NCBI GenBank assembly: GCA_951230915.1
Contig: OX579641.1
Coordinates: forward strand, 3,038,001-3,102,000
From: Antitrichia curtipendula
Taxonomy: Eukaryota; Streptophyta; Bryopsida; Hypnales; Leucodontaceae
Reading direction: 5' to 3'
Length of the DNA: 64,000 nt
In this document: in pieces, positions 12,745 through 22,800 of the stretch
How the letters are laid out: each line of letters begins with the position of its first letter
Position numbering within the stretch: position 1 is the stretch's first letter
The notes under the pieces: model-generated
The model's database searches: none
What the model was told of the DNA's origin: nothing
Seen by the model: the letters and a program-made list of their open reading frames with translations, nothing else
Program-made: the position numbers and the translations under genes

Positions 12745-12937
12745 TTATTTGTTTGATGAATGACAGAGAATCCTTCTTGTGTACGACAAAATTGTAAGTA
12801 CTCATTCTCCGGGGTTTTTTGTGAAAAGGGGAGACCTTACACAATAGTTTGACTTCCAATATACGTTTTTCTAATTTTTTAGCCAATTATTTTGATGTTA
12901 TCCAAAGGGATGACTTCCACAGTCACAAATCCGTCCT
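12745..12937. repeat. Dispersed repeat shared with 56095-56300
   Basis: In order it shares ttgatgaatgac, gacaaaa.tg.aa, gaaaaggg.a, tttgacttcca, a cgttttt...ttttta.gc.aa.att stretch and gatgacttc/gatgatttc with 56095-56300. Both copies run up to a TTTAA string. The similarity is moderate, so it is an old interspersed repeat of unknown type. Confidence 0.5.
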
Positions 12938-12941
12938 TTAA

Positions 12942-14065
12942 CCCCTAAATGTTCAAGGCTTGTTTTTGTCTTCTTGAAATTTGCTCTTAATTTAATAGAA
13001 AGACAACATTTGGATAAGTTGAATCAATTTTTTTTGAATTCGAACCCATACAAAATCAAACTAGACATGCTAGAGAGCACATAGGAAAAGAAAACACAAC
13101 AATATCATTTAAATATATCACATTTAAAATGTTTGATCATGAATGTGTTAAAACTAAGAAAATATTTTAGCTAGTCATATTTTCATGTTTTATCTTAAAA
13201 AAATTTCAACAAAAAGAATATGAGGATGTACGGCCTAACATCCGTAACTCCAATCAATTTATGGTTTTTCAAAATCTACTCTATAATTTTTTTAAATGAA
13301 TTTTTAATGTGGATTTTTGTACAAGATCTAGTGTATTTTAGGCTCATTTCCAATAGCCCGCAACACTACAGAAAGTGAAGATTGCAATGTGCACCCTACA
13401 TCCCCTAGTCATGTTCTTCATCATAAGGACCCTGAGGACAGAATGTGTCCTTGACCAATTTTTGAAGTTAAATAAAACCTTACCAAACTACTATTTTTTG
13501 TAATTTATATTTTTAATAAATTATTTTTGAAGTTTAATTTTAGCTTCAAAAATTTGATTTTGAAAATGATTGGTTATGATTTTTCTATTCAAGATTTTGT
13601 GCACAAGTGTCCATTGCAATCTTGACTTTTGTAGTGTTGAGGGATCTTGGGAATGAGCCTCAAATACACTAGATCTTTGAGAAAAAATCACATTAGAAAT
13701 TCATCCAAAAAAATTGTAGAGTAGATTTTGAGAAGTCATAAATTGATTGGGGTTATGCATGTTAGGCCCTTCAACCTCATATTTTTTTGGTGACCAATTT
13801 TTTAGATTTGACATGTGAAAAGAGGATTGAAAGACTTCAAATCACTTTCACAGTTTTAACACCCTCATGATCAAACATTATAATCTTTCAATCCGTAAGA
13901 GATATTGTTGTGTTTTCTTTTCCAATGTGATGTCTAACATGTCTAGTTTGATTTTATACGGTTACAATTCAAAAAAAAATTGATACAACTTATCAAAATG
14001 TTGGCTTTTAATTCAATTTAGAACAAATTCCTAGAAACTCACGAATTTCCAGGGTCATTTTGGGG
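12942..14065. mobile_element. 1.1-kb foldback element with TTAA-flanked CCCC/GGGG ends
   Basis: Seen: TTAA (12938-12941), then CCCCTAAATG; the other end is TTTTGGGG followed by TTAA (14066-14069). The arms, roughly 12942-13390 and 13610-14065, are inverted copies of each other. For example ATACAAAATCAAACTAGACA in the left arm returns as TGTCTAGTTTGATTTTATAC in the right. The centre is an unpaired spacer with no reading frame. A truncated copy of the right arm lies at 42805-43100. TTAA duplication with C-rich ends is reminiscent of piggyBac-type elements, but no transposase is present. If transcribed, it would form a hairpin of about 450 bp. Confidence 0.8.
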
Positions 14066-14179
14066 TTAAAGGCTCGAGGTAGAACATTTTAAGTGTCGAC
14101 AAAACTTTGAAGTTGAAGACCTAACTAAGTTTCTATTTTTACTAATTTATATTTTTTGAAAAAATCTTTTAAAATTAAT

Positions 14180-14610
14180 TGATAGCTATGTTAGTGCAAT
14201 TGAGTACAGACGTACTTACTCTCCAAGTCTGTGTCTGCGTGTGCCGGATGAATCGCTCATGTGTGACTTCGACGTAGGGTTTTTCCAATTTTGTGAACTG
14301 CTTGTTTCTTCCGCGAGGACAGAGTACTTTGCCTTGAAGTGTACATAGCCGACTGTTGGAGTCGTGTTTGCGAAGGGAAAAGCTCATATCCCCACCTTCC
14401 GGGTTTTTTTTTGGTGAGTTTAGGGTTTCTATTGTCCGCCGTTGTTGCTTTTCAAAATTGTGGGAGCTTTTGATCGTCTTCCTCTTCAGGGCTTCATCAT
14501 TGCTTTGCTCTCGGGTTTGATGGTTTCGGATTTTCCTTGTGGGTTTGCGGGAGGAAACTCAGTGCTATGTCACGGTAGATTACTTAGCTAATTTGTGTGT
14601 CACTTTCATG
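14180..14610 (+). other. Higher-GC block of unknown origin inside the transposon
   Basis: This block is clearly richer in GC than its surroundings. It contains 'ggtgagtttagggtttct', the kind of string common in plant 5' untranslated leaders. It could be the 5' leader of the zinc-ribbon gene, with introns between here and 15617, or another captured host fragment. I recognise no protein in it on either strand. Confidence 0.35.
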
Positions 14611-15609
14611 GTGCAATGTGCTCCTTTTGGTCCCAAGCTTATCGGGAGCTCAGAAACTCTTGTTGTGAAGTCATTGTGTACGTGGAAATGTTTGATGAAT
14701 TTTAGGTTATAGAAATTATAGAAAGTTATGAAAGCCTTCTCTGTGCCAATTGGCATAGTGAGACTGTTGGTGAGTTGGAAGCTGCGCCGAATGTGGCAAA
14801 ATTTGCTCTATGCTTGCTCAAGCTTGCTGTTGGTAAGCATTCTATGAAATGCTCTATTACGATGATTTGTGAACTCTCTCCGTAGGTGTCTTCAAAAAAC
14901 TCTTGCAATGAGTATTATCTAATCAAGAATATCACGTGGTAGCTGTTACTTTTACATAGCCCTACAGTGAGGGTTTCGAATGTTTATCATGGCAGTGAAA
15001 GGACATTGAGAAAATTGAAGAAAAGTTAACTTATTGGGCATTCCAATTAACAGTTGAGGTTAGTGACTATGAATTTGCCTCACAAATTCGTCACTGTTTG
15101 CTCAAGAATTGTACAATAGAAGGATTGAATGAGTGACTTGTTTGCAGAGTAAGCTTATTTCGAAGTAATTAGGAACGTTATGAAAGATCATATGCGAACC
15201 CTTGTTTTAGTTCTTGTGTTATTCTAGCGACTAATGAATCCTTGTTTGTCAATATGGGCAATCTGGGTTATTAGAAATCTCAAATTAATCCGTTCATGTG
15301 ATTCATGCCTCTACAGGGTGACAAATGCTTGTCTTCAGGTCCCAAGGAACACATCCGTTGGATCGTTTGAGTCCCACCAAATTGTCACGGTGGCCAAGAG
15401 AAACATCCTCTTCTTTTTCAAAGTTGAGAGTGAGGTTCGTTTTGTTTTTTTAATAGGCAGAAAAATCTGTACACATTTCTTTGGAGATAGATGTAGATTG
15501 AGCTTTCAGTGATTGTGCTTGAACTTTTATTTTTTCCTCTTTTAGTAAGAAAATTTAACTATGGATGTGGGGTTTATTTTTCCCTTACTTTTTGTACTTC
15601 TATGTGCAG
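14611..15609 (+). other. Possible intron/leader region of the zinc-ribbon gene
   Basis: No protein is recognised. An exon-like open stretch (about 15321-15434, ending at GAGTGAG|GTTCG, preceded by a tctacag acceptor) could code VTNACLQVPRNTSVGSFE..., but I cannot assign it. The pyrimidine-rich tract ending tatgtgcag at 15609 is a good splice acceptor directly ahead of the zinc-ribbon start codon. Confidence 0.35.
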
Positions 15610-15617
15610 AAAAAAAA

Positions 15618-16646
15618 ATGTCGTCTCCATTTTGCGAAGAGTGTGGAACTGATTTTGAGAGGGATACAGCAAAATTCTGTCGTCAATGTAGGACACCAAG
15701 AGGGACATGCGCAGATGGAGCCCAAAGGAGCATGCAGTTGGAGTTGCCAATACTACAGTCACCGGAGATACCAAGAAGAAGGTTAACAGAAGAGGCTTTG
15801 GTGGAGCCAACAGAGGTGGAGATGCAGGAGCAAGACACCGAGGATTTTCGTGGTCCCCTCGCACGAGAAGCTGTTCCGCAACATCCACGACAGAGAACTC
15901 CAAGTTACAATATGATTTTTGACCCTCCTTCCTTACCTAATAGAGTAAAAAATAAACTATATGGGAGAAGATGTTTAAAGTATGAGTATCCAATTCAACA
16001 TAAGTGTTATGTTAACAATTATAAGAGGACACATTCATGGATTGATGAGGGTCAATCACTTGGGCATCTCCCTAAGGGTGCATTTACTTTAGAAGATCCA
16101 GTGGTTCGAGATTCTTTAAAGAAAATTATAAGTGAAAATAAGGAGAATTTAATGGATATTAAATTTGACAAAAATAAAAAGTATGAATGGAGAGAGGCAG
16201 ACGTTTACAAAAAAATAAAAAAGAATCTTAAATATCGTAGATGGAAACAGAGGAAGGCAGAAAAGGCTAGAAGTAGTGACACTGTAGGAGTTTTTGGAGG
16301 GCTCAGTATTCCTCCACCGTCACAGTCTCTACAGTCGCCTGGGCCTGGAGAGTCTGAACCTCACAGTATGGAAGTTGGAGATGAAGAGGAACAGAGTGAC
16401 GACGAGAGTTTGGTAATGCGGCAGTTGAATTTTGAAAATGTTCATGAAATGTACGCGGGATTAAGTAATTTTATGAATGGTGAGAATGAGATAGCTAGAT
16501 GTGCCAGAAGAAGAACTTCTTTTCCCCCGAACTGCAGGTCTTTTCCGGAGGGAGACAAATTAATGTTGGTAGCAAATTTTTTACGCTCCCAGCATGAGAG
16601 AACTCGTGGAATGGATCGAGATGAAGGCTTGAGAGCATTACAATAA
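15618..16646 (+). CDS. Transposon-borne zinc-ribbon protein, 342 aa, function unknown
   Basis: Not a family I recognise. I chose ATG 15618 because it directly follows a splice acceptor (tatgtgcag, 15601-15609). An in-frame ATG at 15561 lies in the putative intron, and similarity to the decayed copy at 11.5 kb begins about here. Seen: residues 5-25 hold CEEC...CRQC (CxxC-x11-CxxC), a zinc ribbon. Residues about 105-215 form a basic, Lys/Trp/Tyr-rich region (KNLKYRRWKQRKAEKAR). There is a Pro/Ser-rich linker, then an acidic patch (VGDEEEQSDDESL), then a C-terminal part with NFLRSQHERTRGMD. The frame is uninterrupted while the neighbouring transposase is full of stops. Inference: in CACTA elements a second protein commonly binds the subterminal repeats, and a zinc ribbon plus basic region would fit. 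This is untested. It ends 34 bp before captured tRNA-synthetase exons. Confidence 0.55.
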   Translation: MSSPFCEECGTDFERDTAKFCRQCRTPRGTCADGAQRSMQLELPILQSPEIPRRRLTEEALVEPTEVEMQEQDTEDFRGPLAREAVPQHPRQRTPSYNMIFDPPSLPNRVKNKLYGRRCLKYEYPIQHKCYVNNYKRTHSWIDEGQSLGHLPKGAFTLEDPVVRDSLKKIISENKENLMDIKFDKNKKYEWREADVYKKIKKNLKYRRWKQRKAEKARSSDTVGVFGGLSIPPPSQSLQSPGPGESEPHSMEVGDEEEQSDDESLVMRQLNFENVHEMYAGLSNFMNGENEIARCARRRTSFPPNCRSFPEGDKLMLVANFLRSQHERTRGMDRDEGLRALQ

Positions 16647-16679
16647 GTTTCAATATATAAATTGTTTTTTTGATTTTAG

Positions 16680-19303
16680 ATTATGCCTTATCAATTCTCC
16701 TGTGGTGAAGGGATAACCGCTCATATTTAAGAAAGAAGGTGTTTATCTACTTTGAAAGAAGTGTAAGTGTTAGGATTTTGGCTTTTAGTTCTTGCTTTAC
16801 ATTCTATCAATTTAAAGATTTGATTGCTTGATTTTATTCATCGGGCATGACCAACTACTTGCAATGAAACTACTGAACATTTACTTAAGAATGTTGCTAA
16901 TTTTTGGAAATGTGGTGTGGCAGGTGAAGGATGTCTTCCTACTATGGTATAATACATAGAGGTTTTTGGTGCAAAATGTGAAGAGGTTTGATGCAGAAGG
17001 GGCTTAACCCTTTCAAGCCACTTAACCGAACTATGTTGCAACAATCTAGATAGATGGATCAATTCAACTAATGAAAGCCTTGTGGCCTTTGGTTGTCAAG
17101 AAAGGAATGCTTACCGCCTATACATGGTAAGTATATATACGCTCACGTTTCATTTCGTGGGCGTGTAAGAGTAGTGATATGGAACTCTTGAAAGTCAAAC
17201 TTGCTTATCTTAACATTTGTGTGTCCAGGTTGTCCCAGTTCTACTTAAGTTCACTAACAATTTGACCAGTATTTATGTTTTGTTGAACCAAAAGCGTTTG
17301 AAAGGTCGCACCGAGGATGACAACACTCGTGTTGCATTGTCTACTTTGTATTTCGTGAGTGCATTGCATCCCCCTTCCTCACTATGATGAATGTGGTGAT
17401 GTTTACTGTCTTGTCAAATAATTATTGGACCTACTATGGCACTTATTCTCGAAGTTGTAAATGACACCAGCACTTGCTTGATGACATCATTTCAATTTCA
17501 GTCGCAAGGACTAGTCAAGTGACTTTTGCATTGCTTGAAGCAGGTGCTATTGACGTGCTGCAAGATTATGGCACCATTTACTGCATTCTTGCAGATGGAA
17601 TGTATCAGAATTTGCAGCTTGCGGTACCTGAGGCAGAGGAAAGTGTACAGTACTGTTCGTTTCCAGAGGTGGAGAGTGAGGTCAGTTTACACAAAATTTT
17701 GTATGTCCCTGTTTAGTCTTTGTGAAGCACTAAGTGTGCTTCTCTTGGTTAGGTTGGAGTACACCTAGTGCTTATTTATTGACTGTTGTTGATAGAGATT
17801 TTCTCTTGATACGTCCACTTGTCATTTATGAAGATCAACATTTGTTGTCTGCATCGTCTTTTTCACTTGCAGAGTGAAACTAAAGATTCTTACGGATGTG
17901 GCATCGAGGATGTAGCTAACAAGACTTTGAAACATTTGGTGTGATTGTGGATGCAGCTTGACGAACGTATAGAGCGGAGTGTCACCCAAATGATGTCCGT
18001 CATTGATCTTGCTCGCAATATTCGGGAACGCCACAACAAGCCCCTCAAAACCCCTCTCAAGTAAGATGATTTTCCTTTTTCTAAACTTAAAATTCTCTTG
18101 GATTGTTTCCTCTCAAAATACATCAAACTGAACGAATTAATATTGTTTGTGCAGGGAAATGGTGGTTGTCCATGCTGGTATTGACTTCGTCAATGATATC
18201 ACGGATTCCCTTGGCAAGGTTTTTTCCCTGTCTTGCAATTGACTGAGGAAGTGTATTTGTCTTATGAAACTAGTAGCTAATTTTCTTGTGCATCAAGTTA
18301 AGAAATTCAGTAAAATGATGGTGGTTGTGATTTTTGATCGACTAATATTGAATTCATTGATTGACAGTATGTAAAAGAGGAGCTCAATTTGCGGAATATT
18401 GTGCCTTGTAACAATCTTCTCAAGTAGGCATCTTTGCGAGCTGAGCCCAATTACAGGTATGTATTCACTATAGACATTTTCACAATCATGTTCAGAGTCT
18501 AAACTCACTGTAGCAATTTCACAGCATCCATTGCAGTCGCATTTCAGTGATTTGCTTTTCACATTTAGGCAATTTGCTTTTTTTTATAGATAGGATGTGT
18601 TGGTACTTGATTAATAATGATATGAATATGGGACCGATACTCAGGGTAAGGGGACCGATTCTCATGTGCAGTGGATTGGAGAAGAAACAAAGGAAGTCCG
18701 TTGGGCTGGTTGCAAAGGAAGTGAAGGCATTGACACAAGCTCAGATTTTAGAGTTCCAGAAGGCTAGGAAGGCACGTTCGCTGGTCACAAGCTTGGGTTG
18801 TAAGATATGAAGGTGAAATTCCTCAGTACCTTTGAAATGTGGATAAAACTATAATTAGGGATATGTTCTCATCTTTTTGACATCTAAATTGAATTTGTAA
18901 TTTTACCTTCTGCACACTTTTGTGTCTTTTTCACATTGATTTGGACCTAAGTGACCAGTCTATTAATATAAAGTCCTTTTTTTGGAAGCATATAGTTCAT
19001 TGTAGTGACTTTCATAACATTTTCCTAGTGTTCGAAATTGTAGAGTATGATACATTTTTTATATCCATAGTCATTTACCTTGAAGCTTCCTATATGATAG
19101 ATTTGTAAATTTTTCAAATCCTATCAATACAGAAGCAGGCACGTAGGTGTTACTTGCGTTTCTGTTCATTTACTACTAGGGACTAAGCCGAAATTGTACT
19201 GGTTTGGAGGTTCTTGCAGGTCATCAATGATTTCAAAGCACCTGATGGAATTGCTAAAGCAGGTATTGATGCAGCTGGGGATGGTAGCACTCCTCTTACT
19301 TGT
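16680..19303 (+). pseudogene. Captured isoleucyl-tRNA synthetase gene fragment, C-terminal third, broken
   Basis: Seen: successive exons with GT-AG borders. 16680-16762 (INSPVV, FKKEGVY); 16924-17126 (VKDVFLLWYN, FLVQNVKRFDAEG, AYRLYM); 17229-17354 (VVPVLLKFTNNLTSIYV, KRLKGRT, ALSTLY); 17544-17680 (VLLTCCKIMAPFTAFL, then frame-shifted MYQNLQLA...YCSFPE); 17873-about 17939; 17957-18060 (MMSVIDLARNIRERHNKPLK); 18155-18218 (EMVVVH...NDITDSLGK); 18368-18456 (YVKEELNLRNIVPCNNLLK, stop, ASLRAEP); 18672-about 18815 (SVGLVAKEVKALTQ); 19220-about 19303 (FKAPDG...IDAAGDG). Known: these match in order the C-terminal catalytic edge and anticodon-binding domain of eukaryotic cytosolic IleRS, which charges tRNA-Ile. 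Damage: TAG at 18425-18427 where the family has Tyr, stops and a frameshift in 16924-17126, a frameshift near 17595, and another near 18770. The catalytic HIGH and KMSKS regions are absent. Introns are kept, so capture was at DNA level, not by reverse transcription. Confidence 0.88.
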
Positions 19304-19784
19304 GAAATTTGATTTGGATGTTCTTTCGATGCTCAAGTTCTCATCACTTTACCCTTGTTCATCCCTTACCTGTAGTTTCTTTTGACATTTGAGTTATATG
19401 TAGCTTATTTTCTTGACACACACATGTACATAGTCATACATGATTGTGCATTACTATTATTGTATAGATCAAGAAAACTGACTTTGCAATGTTTTGTTTC
19501 AGCCAAATGTTGGAGTTACCAAGCCCATTGTACACATGAGGCGAGAAGGTGGAATAGGGGTAGTTGCACTGATCAAATTTTTATGTACTAGGTACTAGGC
19601 AGTGGTACAGTTGAAGTAGTGACAGTTGTATTTTGTACCCATTATCTTCAATAATTAAAGCTTATGAAGTCTTTGCCAATGCTATTCGTTGTAGTGTTTG
19701 TTTACCTATTGGTCCATCTGGCACAATGCCAGTGCTACCCCTATCGGACAGGAAAAGCATCGCATAGGCCTCTTCAATAACAAA

Positions 19785-20050
19785 GACTTTAGCCCGGGAT
19801 AACAGTGGCACTTGATTACAAAGGCATTAGACCCATCTAACAAAAGAAGGGTTAGCTGGGACTAACTTGCATTACATTAGCCCTGGATAGTACAAGCTAT
19901 GTTAGCTGGGGCTAAAGTTTGAACTTTAGCCTGGCCAAGGTGGCCCAATTTGGGGGCTAAAGCAGTGCTCACAAAGAACGCCGAAGATTTTTTGAACACT
20001 GTGTAGGAGGGGTCTAAAGTGGGGGCTATTCCTCAAAGGATTAGCCCCGG
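19785..20050 (+). repeat. Right subterminal repeats of the CACTA-type element
   Basis: Many copies of the TTTAGCCCC/GGGGCTAAA motif and variants occur in both orientations: tttagcccggg at about 19790, attagccctgg at 19877, ggggctaaagtt at 19909, gggggctaaag at 19951, tctaaagtgggggct at 20012 and ttagccccggctaa at 20041. They mirror the left-end array and support a common DNA-binding protein for both ends. Confidence 0.8.
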
Positions 20051-20074
20051 CTAACGCGACCAAATCTTCCTGTG
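20049..20074 (-). repeat. Right terminal inverted repeat of the CACTA-type element
   Basis: Reverse complement begins CACAGGAAGATTTGGTCG, identical to the left end for 18 bases; the next base is C instead of T, followed by the shared GTTAGCC. The flanking TTA at 20075-20077 matches 4126-4128. Confidence 0.9.
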
Positions 20075-20077
20075 TTA

Positions 20078-22640
20078 TCTGTATGAGACAAAAACGAGTG
20101 TGTCTTGGGGTGGTGATACATTGACTATGCACTCTTGAGCTATATTGTAAGCAATCCATGTGTGTATTTCGAGAGAGTAATTGAGAGGTGGGAGTTTCTA
20201 GATTATTCATCGATGTAACTGACTTTGAATCAGCAAGTGGATTGTGTGCAAGAGGAGTGAGTGATTGGTTTCTTTAACATTTTGAGTGTGATAAAGCTGA
20301 GTGCAACCAGTGTTGGACGGACCTGTGAAGTATCTTTGTGAAGTGAAAATGAACCTGACGAACTGAAGAGGGGGAGAAATTGGAACCTGCAACTGTGGCC
20401 GGCCTGGGAGACTGAAAGGGTGCTGCAGAAAGTAGCCGGACGAATTGCAGCAGTGGCAAAGCAAAAGATAAGTTTTAAAGTGTAATTTTTGTGTGCTTAG
20501 GCCAGCTCAGTTCTTGAATTTGATTGAGCAGTGGAAGCACGTAGGAAAAATGAATAATGATAACCTCCATAACTGACCTAAGGAAACTGGTCTAGTCGTC
20601 TGGTTCATTTATTATTTCTGCACTTGCAATTACATGGGCGAAAAATTGTTAATAGTGTGATTGTGCTGAGGAAATTGGAGGCTCAGGAATTGTAAGTGAA
20701 GATAATCTCATATTGGCTATGTACTGTGGATTGATCTTGTCGAATTTTCTGAGCTGAGCAACTTGATTTCATTGATTGGATCAAGCCTTTGGTTTGAATT
20801 TGATGTTCTATTGTATGGTCGATTATTTTTTTTCAATTGCCAACTGAGTAGGTTGGTCTGAAAAAAATGGAATTGACAAGAGTTTTGAAAACTGATAGCT
20901 AAGGTAAACCAGCCCATCATGGTCAGAATTTGGAGTCTGCCCTCATGGCATTGCTGAAATTTTTCAAATTTTTTCCCACACAAAGATAAGTGTGAGAAAT
21001 AGTGAGAGCAATTGCAATTTTATTTTTCAGACAAAGTGTGAATTAGTTATGTATTTCTAAAGTGATCTTCCCAATACGGTCTACAAGCTGCCCTATAATC
21101 AACAAAAAGTGCATCCTATATGCTCATCTTAATTACTTAAAGTGGTCACAATAATTTCTAATGTGGAATGCCATGAAAAGTCACTTCCTACAATGATTTA
21201 CACTGAAAAAGTTGGGTGTTCCTAAAAGGTCACTAATCACTCCATAGGTGTCAGGTTAGATATTGATTTTGGTTTGAAAAACTGTCATGGGGTCATGAGG
21301 TGTCCACTGTGGATGATCTGACTGCAATGGGCTGGTTTACCTTATGTGAAGGCTTATTGTGGATAACTTGTTCATTAATACTTGCAACTTATCCTTAGGA
21401 TCAGAATAACCAGACTTTACTCGATAAATTAATTGTTTCAGTCCTTATACGTCAATAAGTTATTTATTTATTTATTTTTGTATAAGTAAGATACATGGAT
21501 GTGACAAATTGCCTGAAAACGAGTCGTCCATGGAAGTTTGAGGTTTGGCCTGTTGGATATTGCGGCTACTAGAGAGGGCAAACTGACAAACCATAAAACA
21601 GGCTAATTGTCGTGAGCCAATTGTTGTTGTAGGGTATTAATGACTCGACTATACGGTGTTCACAGAATTGGGGTTAAGTTGACCCAAGACCGTGAAAGGC
21701 GAATAGTATTGGCATTGCCATACATCGTCAGTTTGTTTGAGAGTTGGTCTTGATTTTGAGATTATTTTTGGGAACTTGTGGTTTGTTGTCCTAATTAATG
21801 AATGGTTGTGGTAATGGAAGATCTTGGTGGATTTGGGATGTGTATATTAACAAATGGATTTGAAATTGTGCAGCTTAAATTTGTAAAATGAAGTATGCAT
21901 CACACACTCATGCCCTGCATTAGTTAGGGACAAATTGCTTTAGGACTCAAACAGATTTAACTAATCTAACTAGTGATTAGGCTAGTTAATTAGTAACTGA
22001 AACGAATTGCCAAATATAAACTATAACCAATAATTAAGGAATTTGTATGTAAAATTGTTTATATAAATATTATCTATTTATGCATTGTCTAGGTCAGATA
22101 GTACATGCATAAGACAAGTTGCCGGTCAAACTTGACGATTTGCTAAATATCCCCTAGAATACTAGATAGGACAGGGATCACATTTCATGCGTCCATAGCA
22201 TTGAATAAAGGATTGGCCACTAAATTTATGCCCTTGGGAAATACGAGTGTAAATAATTTCTTGTTTTTGAATTTGTAAATTAATATATTGTAATTCTCGT
22301 TTAAATTTAGAAATGCAAGTGACTTTAGCCACAAAACGTTAGACTGATTAAACCTTTCCCTAAAACAAATAACTCCTATACTATTGTTTCCTTGGTTTTG
22401 TGAAAGAGCAAAACCTAGTTCAAAACTTTCCTTCCACATTTTGTAGCTTCCTGTAAGGAATGGTGTGACATTGTATTAACTTTGCGCAAATATAATATAT
22501 TGCTCTTTGTGTTGCCATGGTAGATTTGCTACAACTTCAACCTCGTTTAATCTCTTGTGTTGGCTCGCGAAGAAGGAGATGGCCTTTGTGCTTCAGAAAT
22601 ATCAACTTGCTTGTTATTTCCTTTGTTGTTCATGGGTGTT
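20078..22640. other. Right flank of the transposon, no gene recognised
   Basis: 20078-20480 is somewhat richer in GC than the surrounding sequence but shows no recognisable protein. The rest is AT-rich intergenic sequence with a short TTTA repeat at about 21458-21476. No conserved exon was found on either strand. Confidence 0.4.
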
Positions 22641-22645
22641 GCAGG

Positions 22646-22800
22646 TTGATGTTTATAAGAGGTTGCGCACAGCACCAATCACACAATTATCTATTGAAAA
22701 ATTGTACACCTTACAATCATTGCTGCAAGAAAAGTGGAGCTTAAAGGAGATGAAGCCTCATGTAGGAGATAATTTCAAGCCCTCAACAAGGATCATGTGA
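22646..22800 (+). other. Possible orphan terminal exon, unassigned
   Basis: An acceptor-like ttgcag at 22640-22645 is followed by a 155-bp open stretch ending in TGA at 22798-22800. It codes VDVYKRLRTAPITQLSIEKL, then LYTLQSLLQEKWSLKEM and a short tail. Codon use looks protein-like, but I recognise no family and find no upstream exons. It may be a relic exon or chance. Confidence 0.25.

Larger units (their letters stand above)
4129..20074 (+). mobile_element. 15.9-kb CACTA/EnSpm-type DNA transposon with captured host gene fragment
   Basis: Seen: the left end starts CACAGGAAGATTTGGTCG at 4129. The same string, with one T/C difference just after it, is present in inverted orientation ending at 20074. 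The termini match over 26 bases with one mismatch. Directly outside both ends is TTA (4126-4128 and 20075-20077), a 3-bp target duplication. Subterminal GGGGCTAAA/TTTAGCCCC repeats occur at both ends, and a tnp2-like transposase lies inside. Known: EnSpm/CACTA elements have termini beginning CAC, 3-bp duplications, subterminal repeats and tnp2/Transposase_21 proteins. Inference: this is one CACTA-superfamily insertion with cargo. It carries a decayed transposase, an intact zinc-ribbon gene, an isoleucyl-tRNA synthetase fragment, and nested elements at 5318-5936 and 12942-14065. The transposase is broken, so this copy could now move only if another copy supplies the enzyme. Confidence 0.88.

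Noticed and set aside
15561..15617. Upstream ATG extending the zinc-ribbon protein by 19 residues
   Set aside because: The extension is hydrophobic sequence read through a polypyrimidine tract and a tatgtgcag splice acceptor, and the related copy at 11.5 kb is dissimilar there. ATG 15618 is more likely.
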